Below are positions 23,489 to 31,953 of a stretch of DNA of 64,000 nucleotides, in pieces. This DNA is from CAZEVY01 sp964515555 (GTDB lineage Bacteria > Acidobacteriota > Terriglobia > Bryobacterales > Bryobacteraceae). Numbering within the stretch: the stretch's first letter is position 1; each line of letters begins with the position of its first letter. Below the pieces are notes generated by a model. That model did no database searches, was not told the origin of the DNA, and was given only the letters and a program-made list of their open reading frames with translations. The stretch is from assembly GCA_964515555.1 (NCBI GenBank), contig CAZEVY010000010.1:30281-94280 (forward strand). The letters are read 5' to 3'. The position numbers were made by a program, and so were the translations under genes.

Positions 23489-25258
23489 GTGATCGGCAAA
23501 ATCGTCACATGCACGCTGCTGACGGGCGCCGTCCTCGCGCAGACGCTGGAAGTCCTGCCCGAGCACTTGCGGCCCGACCCGTTCGGCGGCGTGGTGAAAG
23601 CAGACGGCGCGGTTCCGGCAGTGCGGCCGGCGTCGTTCCGCGCGGCACGGCGCGGATATGTTTCGTTCCATCTCGTCGCCCGGCCGGGCGCCGGCGGCAG
23701 CTACGAGCTCTCGATAGACAGCCCGCTTCCGGTGGACATCTATCGCGAGTGGTTTCATCCCACGCGCGGCGACTACTATCCCGACGCGCTGATACCCGCC
23801 GCGGCCCCGTACCGCGGCACGATGCCCGACCCGGACAATCGCATCGATAAGCAGACCGCGCAAGCCTTCTGGGTCGACGTGTGGATTCCCGCCGACGCCA
23901 GGCCGGGCACACATCGGCTGACGGCCACGCTTCGCGCCGGCGCGGCGGCCGCGACGGCGTCGGTCGAGATCCGCGTGCTCGACGCCGTGATTCCCGACGA
24001 CGACGTGGTCCTCATGGACCACAACTCCTACGGAAGCACCTTTCTCGCCGACCAGTACCCGAAGCTGGCCGCGCGCCACGGCGATTCGTTCTTCACCAGC
24101 GACGCCTTCTTCGGCCTGATACACGCCCATCACCGCATCTTCCACGAGCATCGCGGCATCTACCATCAGCTCGGATACGGGCACGGCGGCAAGGTCGCGC
24201 CCGAGTTCGCGCCCACACTCGAGGGGTCGGGCCGCTCGAAGCGCATCGCGAACTGGGATCTCTACGACCGCCACTACGGGCCGCTGTTCGACGGCTCGGC
24301 GCTGCGCGGCGGGCGGCGTCCCGCGCGGCCCATTCCCTACGTCTACACGCCGATCAACCCGGAGTGGCCTGCCAGTTTCCTGTGGTGGGGCGAGCCGGGC
24401 TACGAGACCGAGTTCGTCAACGTGGTCGCGGAAATGGAGCGGCATTTTCGCGCCAAAGGATGGACGTCGACGCAATTCGAGATGTATTTCAACCATAAGA
24501 AGCGCTACAAGGCGTTCCCCTGGGACGGCGACGAAGTACGCTTCCTGGGCGACGACCGCTACCTCAAGGAATACGCGCGACTGCTGCGGCGCGCGGTCCC
24601 GGCCTCCTCGCCGGTGAAGTTCGTCTTCCGCAGCGATTCCAGTTGGGCGCTCGAGCAGCAGTTCACGGACCTTGCCGGCGTGATCGGGCTGTGGGTGAGC
24701 TCTTCCGGCGTCCTGAGCTGGAACCGCGAGCCGCTGCGGAAGGTCCTCGATCGCGGGGATCGGGTCTGGCACTACAGCGGTCCGCCGCCGGTCACGCTTC
24801 CCTCGGCGATGATCACGCGCTTCGCGATGCGCGCCTGGGTGTGGGGGATTCACGGGTACGTCCACTGGCTCGCCGTCAGTCCCGGAGCAGATCCGTGGCA
24901 TCGGTTCGGCGGCGGCGAAACGGCGCTGGTATATTCCGGCGAGCGCTTCGGAATCGAAGGGCCCATCCCGAGCGTGCGCCTCAAGATTCAACGCAACAGC
25001 CTCCAGGATCTGGCGTTGGCCGGACGCGGGCGGGGGGATGCGGAAATCGCGGCGGTCACGCAGCGCTATAACAACACCGCGCCCGCCGACTGGTGGAATC
25101 CGCGGCCGGCACTCGCCGACATGCCGCCGCACGAATGGTCGAACGCCGACATCGACGAAGCCGTGCGGCCCGCCGAGCAGAGACTCCGGAAGGTCGACGC
25201 CGGCGCCTGGCAGCGCGTGCGCGAGTATGTGCTCGACGCCGCGGGGAGGTCGAAATGA
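23489..25258 (+). CDS. Secreted DUF4091 (glycoside-hydrolase-like) protein
   Basis: The GTG-started product has 589 residues with a signal peptide (MIGKIVTCTLLTGAVLAQ). An N-terminal beta domain (to about 175) contains WVDVWIPADARPGTHRLTA. The central barrel region has VLMDHNSYG, PYVYTPINPEWP and FRSDSSW. The C-terminal part carries the DUF4091 signature GYVHWLAV, GGGETALVYSGERFGIEGPI, then SVRLKIQRNSLQDL. DUF4091 proteins resemble glycoside hydrolases and often sit with polysaccharide-degrading genes; no substrate is established. Its TGA overlaps the next ATG (ATGA). Confidence 0.82.
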   Translation: MIGKIVTCTLLTGAVLAQTLEVLPEHLRPDPFGGVVKADGAVPAVRPASFRAARRGYVSFHLVARPGAGGSYELSIDSPLPVDIYREWFHPTRGDYYPDALIPAAAPYRGTMPDPDNRIDKQTAQAFWVDVWIPADARPGTHRLTATLRAGAAAATASVEIRVLDAVIPDDDVVLMDHNSYGSTFLADQYPKLAARHGDSFFTSDAFFGLIHAHHRIFHEHRGIYHQLGYGHGGKVAPEFAPTLEGSGRSKRIANWDLYDRHYGPLFDGSALRGGRRPARPIPYVYTPINPEWPASFLWWGEPGYETEFVNVVAEMERHFRAKGWTSTQFEMYFNHKKRYKAFPWDGDEVRFLGDDRYLKEYARLLRRAVPASSPVKFVFRSDSSWALEQQFTDLAGVIGLWVSSSGVLSWNREPLRKVLDRGDRVWHYSGPPPVTLPSAMITRFAMRAWVWGIHGYVHWLAVSPGADPWHRFGGGETALVYSGERFGIEGPIPSVRLKIQRNSLQDLALAGRGRGDAEIAAVTQRYNNTAPADWWNPRPALADMPPHEWSNADIDEAVRPAEQRLRKVDAGAWQRVREYVLDAAGRSK

Positions 25259-25815
25259 GGATTCCGGCGATGCTGCTGACGGCGCTGGCGTGCGCGGCGC
25301 AGACGCCCGAGACCGTCGAGAAGGAGCTCGATACCGTCGCCCGCGTCGCCTCGGCGATGGTCGATGGCGACGCCTGCCGCCGGATCGTGACGAAGCGCGC
25401 GCTCGACTCGATGTTCGCCCAGAACCCGCGCGACCGCTTCCTCGCCAGCGACAACTACGACGTAAACCACGAGCCGTTCATCCAGGTGAAGAAGACGCTG
25501 ATCCGCCTCGCGCGCCTGTGCCCCTTCGCCTGCGACGTGAATCTGTGGATGCCGCTCGCCGGACGGCCCGGCAAGATCCACGTCGTGATTCGCAATTCGC
25601 GCGAGATGAGCCAGTTCTGGCCCTGGGGCGCGCTGCACCAGGATATGCCCGCGCCGATGAAGACGGTCCTCGAAACCGGCCGCCGCGTCACCGCGAAAGA
25701 GAAGCCCGGATGGATCTCGGTGCTCGCGCCGGTCGCCGACAGCCTGGGCGACACCGTCGGCCTGGTCGAGGTGGTGGCGCCGCTGCGGGCCAATCCGCGC
25801 GAGAACGTGAAATAG
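25255..25815 (+). CDS. Secreted Cache/PAS-like domain protein
   Basis: The 186-residue product starts at the ATG overlapping the previous stop. A short signal peptide (MRIPAMLLTALACAAQ) is followed by a domain that ends VLAPVADSLGDTVGLVEVVA, the last two strands typical of single-Cache sensor domains. The middle has RLARLCPFACDVNLWMPLAG and WPWGALHQDM. No effector domain is attached, so a free periplasmic ligand-binding protein is the best guess. It sits between the DUF4091 gene and the dehydrogenase-lyase fusion and ends two bases before the latter's ATG. Confidence 0.65.
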   Translation: MRIPAMLLTALACAAQTPETVEKELDTVARVASAMVDGDACRRIVTKRALDSMFAQNPRDRFLASDNYDVNHEPFIQVKKTLIRLARLCPFACDVNLWMPLAGRPGKIHVVIRNSREMSQFWPWGALHQDMPAPMKTVLETGRRVTAKEKPGWISVLAPVADSLGDTVGLVEVVAPLRANPRENVK

Positions 25816-25817
25816 GA

Positions 25818-28800
25818 ATGCTCGCGGTACACCTCGAGAACGGCCGCGTCGAGGTGCGCCGCGCGCCGATGCCGCGCCGCCGCGAAGGATACGCGTCGAT
25901 TCGCGTGCTCGCCGCCGGAATCTGCAACACCGACCTGGAGCTGCAACGCGGCTACTACGGGTTCCGCGGACGGCCCGGCCACGAGTTCGCCGGTGAGGTG
26001 GTGGAGGCCGACGATGCGTCTCTCATCGGCCGTCGCGTGGCGGGCGAGATCAATCTCGCCTGCGGGCGTTGCGACTGGTGCGCGCGTGGCCTGGGACGGC
26101 ACTGCCCCAAGCGGACCGTGCTCGGCATCGTGCGGCATCCGGGCGCGTTCGCCGGGTTTCTCACGCTGCCCGAGCGCAACCTGCATGTGCTTCCGCCGAG
26201 GCTGCCGATCGAGCACGCCGTCTTCGTGGAGCCGGTGGCGGCGGCGTGCGAGATTCTCGACCAGGTGAAGATACCGCGCGGCGCTGAAGCCGCCGTGCTG
26301 GGCGACGGCAAGCTCGGACTGCTGATCGCCCAGGTGCTCGCCGCGCACGGCGCGAAGGTCCGGCAGTTCGGGCGGCACCGCGAGAAACTGCGCATCGCCG
26401 AGCGCGCGGGAGTGGAGACGGAGATCGCGCGCGGAAAGCTGCCGCGCGCCGCTTTCGACCACGTCGTCGACGCCACCGGATCGCCGGAGGGGTTGCGCGC
26501 GGCGGTCGCGATGACGCGTCCGCGCGGCACGGTCGTCATGAAATCCACCGTGCACGGCACGGTGGGCATCGACGCGGCGCCGGTGATCGTCAACGAAATC
26601 ACGCTGGTCGGCTCGCGATGCGGGCGCTTCGAGCGCGCGATTCCGCTGCTGGCCTCGGGGAAGGTGCGCGTGGAGGAAATGATCTCGGAGCGCATGACGC
26701 TCGCCGACGCTCCGAAGGCCTTCGCGCGCGCGGCGAAGAGAGGTGTGCTCAAAGTGCTGTTCGTCGCCGCGTGCGTGATTGCATGTCTCGCGCAGACCCC
26801 GCATCCGCCCGTCACCGGCGTCGCGCTGCCGCTCGACACATCGCACCCGCGGCTCATCTTTCACCCGGGCCGCGGCCGCACCGTCGAATCCGTCCGGGCG
26901 CTCTACAAGTCGGACCCCACCTTTCAGCCGATCTTCGCGCGAGCGCTGGCGCTCGATATCCAAAGCCAGCATCCCGCCATGCTCGCCGCCTGCTGGGTGG
27001 TCACCGGCGGCGACCGCTACGCCGAGGCCGCCATCGACGCCATGCTCGCGCAGCAACTCCGCCGCAGCAGCGAGCCGCAGTATTCGCTGATGTGGTCGCA
27101 TGCGCTCGCCTACGACTGGCTGTACCATCACCCGGCGATGACCGCCGACCGGCGCGAGAGAATCGTCGCCAAGCTCATCGAGCGCCTGGAGACCGAGCTC
27201 GCCGACCTCGACCGCACCAGCATGGCGCTGTGGCACGGCCGCAACCAGGCCGCCAACGGCGCGATCGTCGTGGCGCTGGCCATCGGCGACCTGCCGGGGC
27301 AGGACCGCAACCTGCGGCGCGCGGCGGCGCACTACATCGAGTCGCTGCGCGCGCTTCAGTACTCCGAGGGCTGGCCGGAAGGCGCGAGCTACTGGATCTA
27401 CAACCGCGCCGGACCCTACGCGGTGGCCGCCGACGCGGTGATGACGGCGCTCGGCGTCGAGGTCATCGGTGGAATCCCGATCCGCGATGTCATGCGCCGC
27501 ATCGGATTGTGGTCGCTCTACCAGTTCGCGCCCAACGAGGTCTTCGAACCCTACGGCGACTCGGCCGGATCGCTGCGCCTCGGCGAGACCGGCTGGTGGG
27601 AACTCTCGGTCGACTACTACGCGCGGCTTTCGCGCGACCCCGGAGTCGCGGCCGCCGCCGACTATCTACGCAACCGCTCGCCGATCCCCTACGGCCGCCG
27701 GCCGTACGGATGGTACGCCGCGCTGAGCTACGACCCCTCGGTGCGCCCGAACCGCGGCTACGATCCCGCGCGGCCCGAGTTGTGGATGCGGAAGCACCTG
27801 CCGCAGTCGATGCTGTTCGGCCGCGATTCCATGGGGGTGGCGTTCTTCCGCGGCGACTGGGGCGATCGCGACGAGCTCTACGCGACGTTCAAGGCGGGCG
27901 ATCTCCTCGCGCATCACGATCACTACGACAGCGGACACTTCGGCATCCAGCGCGGCGGCCTGCTCGCGCCGCAGACCGGCCTGTACGGGCCGGGCGGCTA
28001 CACGGGCCCGCACCGGCTGGGCTACTCGGTGCAGACGGTGGCGAGCAACAGCCTGCTGATCCTCGCTCCCGGCGAAACGTCGGCGCAGCTTCGCCGAATC
28101 CGCTCGCCGTGGACGTCGATATCCGGCGGCCAGCGCGTGATCCTGCCGACCAGCTTCGACTGCCTCAACGTCGCCCACTTCGAGCGGCTTCGAACGAGCG
28201 GCCCGCGCCTGGAACGCGCCGCGATCACGGCCTTCGAGAGCGCGGCGGGCCGCTACGACTACATCGCCGCCGACATCACGGCGTCCTATAACTCGACGGC
28301 CTGGGCCGACGTGGGAAGCGCCGCGAAGGTCTCGCGCGTCACCCGCCAGTTTCTCTACCTGCGGCCGGAGGCGGCCTTCGTCGTCTACGATCGCGTGGAG
28401 ACGACGCGCGCGGAGTACCTGCCGAAGTTCTTGCTGCATTCGCTCTCGAAGCCGCGCACGGAATCGGAGACGCTCGTGGCCGGCAACGGCCCCGAAGACG
28501 GGATTCTCGAATCGTCGAGCCGCCGTGTCACCACGTCGCACGCCCGCGGCGTGCTCACTCAGATCGCGCTGCTGCCGGCCAAGGCGCGTGTCCTCAAGAT
28601 CGGCGGCCCGAACTACAACTGCTACGTGGAGGGGGACGGCGATCAGTCGAACGGCTTCAACGGCGTCAACCTCTCCGGCGGCGACCCGCTGAAGGAGTCC
28701 GCGGCGGCGCAGTTGGGACTCTGGCGCACCGAGGTGGAGCCGCTCGGCGCGGGCACGAGCACGCGATTCCTGAACGTCCTGCTCCCGCGGCTCGCCGGCG

Positions 28801-29069
28801 ACCGCCGCGCCCTGCCCGCGGTGGAGTTGCTCGACGCGGGCCCGGAGGTTCATGCCGTTCGCGTGGGCGGCACGGTGGCGGTGTTCGCGCATGGCGATCG
28901 TCTGCCGCGCGCGATGCGGTTGAGCGCTCGCGGCGCGAGGCGGTTGCTGCTGTTCGACGCGGAGGCGGGCGCGGCCTATCGCGCCGGCGGGAGGCAGGTG
29001 AAGGCGAGCGCGGAGGGTGTGGTCTACGCGGCGGGGATTCCGCCGGGTGCGTTCACGATCGAGCGATAG
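25818..29069 (+). CDS. In-frame fusion: zinc-type MDR alcohol dehydrogenase followed by a heparinase II/III-like lyase
   Basis: One open frame encodes 1083 residues. Residues 1-310 are a medium-chain dehydrogenase: HEFAGEVV, ACGRCDWCARGLGRHC (structural zinc cysteines), VFVEPVAAACEI and VLGDGKLGLLIAQ. Its usual C-terminal motif AFARAAKRGVLKVL is followed without a stop by FVAACVIACLAQTP, which makes a signal peptide with VLKVL. The remaining 765 residues match heparinase II/III-like lyases: HPRLIFHPGR, ALAYDWLYHHP, ALWHGRNQAANGA, then KAGDLLAHHDHYDSGHFGIQ with catalytic His. The dehydrogenase must be cytoplasmic and the lyase exported, so a single chain makes little sense. Either the lyase starts at GTG 26745 or a stop codon has been lost. 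Confidence 0.82.
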   Translation: MLAVHLENGRVEVRRAPMPRRREGYASIRVLAAGICNTDLELQRGYYGFRGRPGHEFAGEVVEADDASLIGRRVAGEINLACGRCDWCARGLGRHCPKRTVLGIVRHPGAFAGFLTLPERNLHVLPPRLPIEHAVFVEPVAAACEILDQVKIPRGAEAAVLGDGKLGLLIAQVLAAHGAKVRQFGRHREKLRIAERAGVETEIARGKLPRAAFDHVVDATGSPEGLRAAVAMTRPRGTVVMKSTVHGTVGIDAAPVIVNEITLVGSRCGRFERAIPLLASGKVRVEEMISERMTLADAPKAFARAAKRGVLKVLFVAACVIACLAQTPHPPVTGVALPLDTSHPRLIFHPGRGRTVESVRALYKSDPTFQPIFARALALDIQSQHPAMLAACWVVTGGDRYAEAAIDAMLAQQLRRSSEPQYSLMWSHALAYDWLYHHPAMTADRRERIVAKLIERLETELADLDRTSMALWHGRNQAANGAIVVALAIGDLPGQDRNLRRAAAHYIESLRALQYSEGWPEGASYWIYNRAGPYAVAADAVMTALGVEVIGGIPIRDVMRRIGLWSLYQFAPNEVFEPYGDSAGSLRLGETGWWELSVDYYARLSRDPGVAAAADYLRNRSPIPYGRRPYGWYAALSYDPSVRPNRGYDPARPELWMRKHLPQSMLFGRDSMGVAFFRGDWGDRDELYATFKAGDLLAHHDHYDSGHFGIQRGGLLAPQTGLYGPGGYTGPHRLGYSVQTVASNSLLILAPGETSAQLRRIRSPWTSISGGQRVILPTSFDCLNVAHFERLRTSGPRLERAAITAFESAAGRYDYIAADITASYNSTAWADVGSAAKVSRVTRQFLYLRPEAAFVVYDRVETTRAEYLPKFLLHSLSKPRTESETLVAGNGPEDGILESSSRRVTTSHARGVLTQIALLPAKARVLKIGGPNYNCYVEGDGDQSNGFNGVNLSGGDPLKESAAAQLGLWRTEVEPLGAGTSTRFLNVLLPRLAGDRRALPAVELLDAGPEVHAVRVGGTVAVFAHGDRLPRAMRLSARGARRLLLFDAEAGAAYRAGGRQVKASAEGVVYAAGIPPGAFTIER
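26729..26795 (+). other. Internal start and buried signal peptide of the lyase part
   Basis: GTG at 26745-26747 opens VLKVLFVAACVIACLAQTPH: a positive n-region, hydrophobic core and Ala-Gln cleavage site. GAAGAGAG lies just upstream and could act as a weak ribosome-binding site. From this start the lyase would be 774 residues. The same codons supply the C-terminal GVLKVL of the dehydrogenase, so the two reading units share sequence in the same frame. Confidence 0.6.
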
Positions 29070-29078
29070 CCGGCGGCG

Positions 29079-30089
29079 TCAGTCGGCGACGCGCACCAGT
29101 TGCTTGCCGGTGTTCTCGCCGCGGAGCATGCCGAGGAAGGCGCGGGGCGCGCTCTCGATCCCGTCGGTGAACTGCTCGCGATACTTCAGCTTGCCTTCCT
29201 TCAGCCACCCGGCCATCTGCTTCATGCCTTCGCCGAAACGCGCCGCGTAGTCGAGGATCAGGAATCCCTGCACCAGCGCGCGCTTGACGATCATCTGGCC
29301 CAGCCAGCGCGGTCCCATTTCCGGCTTCTCCAGGTTGTATTGCGAAATCTGCCCGCAGATCGCCACGCGCGCGTGCACGTTGATGAGCGAGATCACCGCG
29401 TCGGTGAGCGCTCCGCCGACGTTGTCGAAGTAGGAGTCGATGCCGCCGGGGCAGAGCTCCTTGAGCTTCGCGCGATAGGTGGCCTCCGTCTTGTAGTTGA
29501 ATCCGCCGTCGAAGCCGAGCTCGCCCGTCATCCAGGCGATCTTGTCGTCCGCCCCCGCCGTGCCCACCACGCGGGCACCGAGGATCTTTCCGATCTGCCC
29601 CGCGACCGATCCCACCGCGCCGGCCGCGCCCGAGATCACCATCGTCTCGCCGGGCTTCGGCTTGCAGATGTCGACCACGCCGAAGTACGCCGTCAGTCCC
29701 GGCATGCCGAGAACGCTGAGAGCCGTCGTGATCGGCGCCAGCGTCGGGTCGATCTTGCGAAGTCCGCGTCCGTCGCTCGCTGCGTACTCCTGCCAGCCGA
29801 ACACGCCCTCGACGATGTCGCCCGCGGCGAAGCGCGGGTTGCGCGATTCCATCACGCGCCCGATCGCGCCGCCCGTCATGACCTCGCCGATCTTGACCGG
29901 CGCCGCGTAGGACGGCGCGTCGCTCATGCGGCCGCGCATATACGGGTCGACCGAGAGATAGAGGACGCGCACCAGCACCTCGCCTTCGGCGGGCGAAGGC
30001 GCGGGCGCCTCGACGAGCTGGAAATCGGATTCCCTGGGGAATCCCACGGGTCGCGCGGCCAGCAGGACGCGCCGGTTTGTGTATGGCAT
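29079..30089 (-). CDS. NADP-dependent MDR oxidoreductase (CurA/YncB-like)
   Basis: The 336-residue product is a zinc-free medium-chain reductase of the leukotriene B4 dehydrogenase/CurA group. It has the N-terminal SVDPYMRGRM motif, GMPGLTAYFGV, the NADPH loop SGAAGAVGSVAGQIGK and SYFDNVGGALTDAVI. Members reduce the double bond of alpha,beta-unsaturated ketones such as curcumin; the substrate here is unknown. It converges on the lyase gene, with nine bases between stops, and is divergent from the next gene. Confidence 0.88.
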   Translation of the reverse strand: MPYTNRRVLLAARPVGFPRESDFQLVEAPAPSPAEGEVLVRVLYLSVDPYMRGRMSDAPSYAAPVKIGEVMTGGAIGRVMESRNPRFAAGDIVEGVFGWQEYAASDGRGLRKIDPTLAPITTALSVLGMPGLTAYFGVVDICKPKPGETMVISGAAGAVGSVAGQIGKILGARVVGTAGADDKIAWMTGELGFDGGFNYKTEATYRAKLKELCPGGIDSYFDNVGGALTDAVISLINVHARVAICGQISQYNLEKPEMGPRWLGQMIVKRALVQGFLILDYAARFGEGMKQMAGWLKEGKLKYREQFTDGIESAPRAFLGMLRGENTGKQLVRVAD

Positions 30090-30127
30090 CGGCTCACATT
30101 ATGGCAGCCGCCGCCCCTCGCGTTTGA

Positions 30128-30145
30128 GAACAGCGCGGACTGTTC
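30128..30145. promoter_or_regulatory. Inverted repeat GAACAG-N6-CTGTTC in a divergent promoter region
   Basis: GAACAG (30128-30133) and CTGTTC (30140-30145) form a perfect six-base inverted repeat with a six-base spacer. It lies 38 bases upstream of the CurA-like gene and 42 bases upstream of the gene at 30188. The position fits an operator controlling one or both genes. The arm sequence and spacing do not match the known LexA boxes. Confidence 0.35.
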
Positions 30146-30187
30146 AGCCACGCGCCCGGCGGAGCCGTCTGCTACCTTGGGACCGTC

Positions 30188-31117
30188 ATGCCGCGGCCGC
30201 CCGAATCCACCTCCACCCGCGTGGGCAACTACGTGATCTCGCTCCCCGAGCGCGTGGTGCGATCGGCCTCGGCGGCGGCGGGCGGACTGCTGCGCGAGAT
30301 CGGCGAGGTCGCCGTGCCGGCGGCGCTGCGCCGCACGAAGCTCTACCGCAACATGGTCGACTCGACGCTGCGGTTCCTGGTCGAACAGGTCGGACAGGTC
30401 GAAGGCGCCTGGCCCGCGCAGGACAAGCTGGCCGAGAATTTCGCCGTGCGCCGCACGGCCGGCAACGGAATCGAGATGATCGGCGTGCTGACCTTCCGGG
30501 CCTCGCCGGTGTGGGTGCTGGCCGCGCTCGCCGATCTCAGCGGCGCCGGACGCCACCTGATCCGCGAGATCGCCGCATCGCTTCAGGAGCAGGGGCTGCT
30601 CGACAAGGAGACGCGTTTCGAGAGCGTCGACCAGATGCTCGACGGCCTGGAGCGCGTCAGCGGGCGCACCGCCGACGCCATCAACACGCCGCCCCTCGAC
30701 GTCGCCGGACTGCGCGAGGAGTGGGCGGCCATCCGCCGCGAGGCGTCGTCGATGAAAGGACCGTCGCTGCCCTCGCTGCCCGACGTCGAGGGGCTGTGGA
30801 AGGGAATCGAGAAGACGGCGGCCGAGGAGGGGCGGTCGGCGTTCGAGGTGTCGTCGCTGATGGCGCTGGGCGCGGTGACGGGAGTGCCCGGGCAACTGCG
30901 CTGGTTCTCGCGAAGCGCCATGACGGCCGCGCGGAAGACGGGCCAGATCGCGGGCGACGCGCTGCTGGGCCACTACGCGCGGTCGCTGGAGGAGATTCGC
31001 GCCGAGGGATTCCTCGCCTACTGGTCGCGCGAGTTCCGCCCGTATCTGCGCGCGGCGGCGGCGCAGTTCTCGCCTTCGAAGGAGTCGTCGACGGAGCGCT
31101 TTCTGCGGGGCCGCTGA
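30188..31117 (+). CDS. Conserved-looking protein of unknown function
   Basis: The product has 309 residues, no signal peptide and no obvious transmembrane helix, though VWVLAALADLSGAGRHL and SSLMALGAVTGVPGQL are moderately hydrophobic and amphipathic. It is largely helical with many Arg and Glu, for example VRSASAAAGGLLREIGEVAV, YRNMVDSTLRFLVEQVGQVE and LDGLERVSGRTADAI. Length and helix pattern would suit a membrane-associated protein of polyester-granule or lipid-body type, but that is only a guess. It ends 23 bases before the secreted creatininase homolog. Confidence 0.65.
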   Translation: MPRPPESTSTRVGNYVISLPERVVRSASAAAGGLLREIGEVAVPAALRRTKLYRNMVDSTLRFLVEQVGQVEGAWPAQDKLAENFAVRRTAGNGIEMIGVLTFRASPVWVLAALADLSGAGRHLIREIAASLQEQGLLDKETRFESVDQMLDGLERVSGRTADAINTPPLDVAGLREEWAAIRREASSMKGPSLPSLPDVEGLWKGIEKTAAEEGRSAFEVSSLMALGAVTGVPGQLRWFSRSAMTAARKTGQIAGDALLGHYARSLEEIRAEGFLAYWSREFRPYLRAAAAQFSPSKESSTERFLRGR

Positions 31118-31140
31118 GCCGGCGTGCTACCGTGTTTTTC

Positions 31141-31953
31141 ATGAAAACGACCGCCGCGTACTTTCTCACTGCCGCCATCGCGTTCTCGCAACCTTCGACG
31201 CGCGAGTTCGGCGACCTCAACTGGATGGAGTTTCGCGAGCTGGTGCCGGCGAAGATTCGCACGGTGCTGGTGCCCACGGGGACCATCGAGGCGCACGGGG
31301 TGGTCAACAACGGCGCCGACATCACCGCTCCCGTCGCCATCGCGCGCGCCATGGCGCCGAAGGTCGACGCGCTGGTCGCGCCCGTGATCCCCTACGGCGT
31401 CACCGGAAGTCTCGACGCTTTCGCGGGCAACTTCTCGATTTCCGAGAGCGCCTATCGCGCCTACGTGGGCGAAGTGCTGGCGGGCCTGGCGCGCACGGGC
31501 GTTAAGAATATCCTGGTGATCAACGGGCATGGCGGCCCGCAGACGGCCATCCTCAACGATCTCGCCGAGACGACCGGCCGCGCGCATCGCGTGCGGACGC
31601 TGGTGATCAACTGGTGGGCGCACTGCTCCGACGTCACCATGAAGATCTTCGGCGAGGACGGCGGCCACGCCGGCTGGAACGAGACCGCGTTCATCCAGGC
31701 GATCGACCGCAGGCTGGTCCAGCAGAAACGCTACAGCGACGCGCTGGCGACGCCGCGCGCGCCGGCCGGGGCGTGGTCGGCGTATCCGTTCCCGTCGTCG
31801 ATCATTCTGTATCAGCCCGGCCAGGGCTACGTGAAGTTCGACCAGGCCAAGGCGGATGCGTACTTCCAGGGAGTCGTCGCCAAGATGACGGCGCTCGCCG
31901 AGGAGACGATTCGCAAGTGGGACGCGGCGGGAATCTTCACCGAGGGGCGATAG
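31141..31953 (+). CDS. Exported creatininase-family amidohydrolase
   Basis: The ATG at 31141 gives 270 residues with a signal peptide (MKTTAAYFLTAAIAFSQPS). The creatininase fold is shown by VPTGTIEAHGVVNNGADI (metal ligands Glu, His, Asp), ILVINGHGGPQTAI (His) and EDGGHAGWNETAFI (Glu). Creatininases open lactam rings of creatinine or related compounds and use two metal ions. Classical members are cytoplasmic, so export suggests a different, extracellular substrate. The last 17 bases overlap the convergent oxidoreductase gene. Confidence 0.85.
   Translation: MKTTAAYFLTAAIAFSQPSTREFGDLNWMEFRELVPAKIRTVLVPTGTIEAHGVVNNGADITAPVAIARAMAPKVDALVAPVIPYGVTGSLDAFAGNFSISESAYRAYVGEVLAGLARTGVKNILVINGHGGPQTAILNDLAETTGRAHRVRTLVINWWAHCSDVTMKIFGEDGGHAGWNETAFIQAIDRRLVQQKRYSDALATPRAPAGAWSAYPFPSSIILYQPGQGYVKFDQAKADAYFQGVVAKMTALAEETIRKWDAAGIFTEGR

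Noticed and set aside
23465..25132. Long minus-strand frame continuing upstream of thrC
   Set aside because: It is antisense to the DUF4091 gene, which has a clear signal peptide and family signature; the real thrC start is the ATG at 23462-23464.
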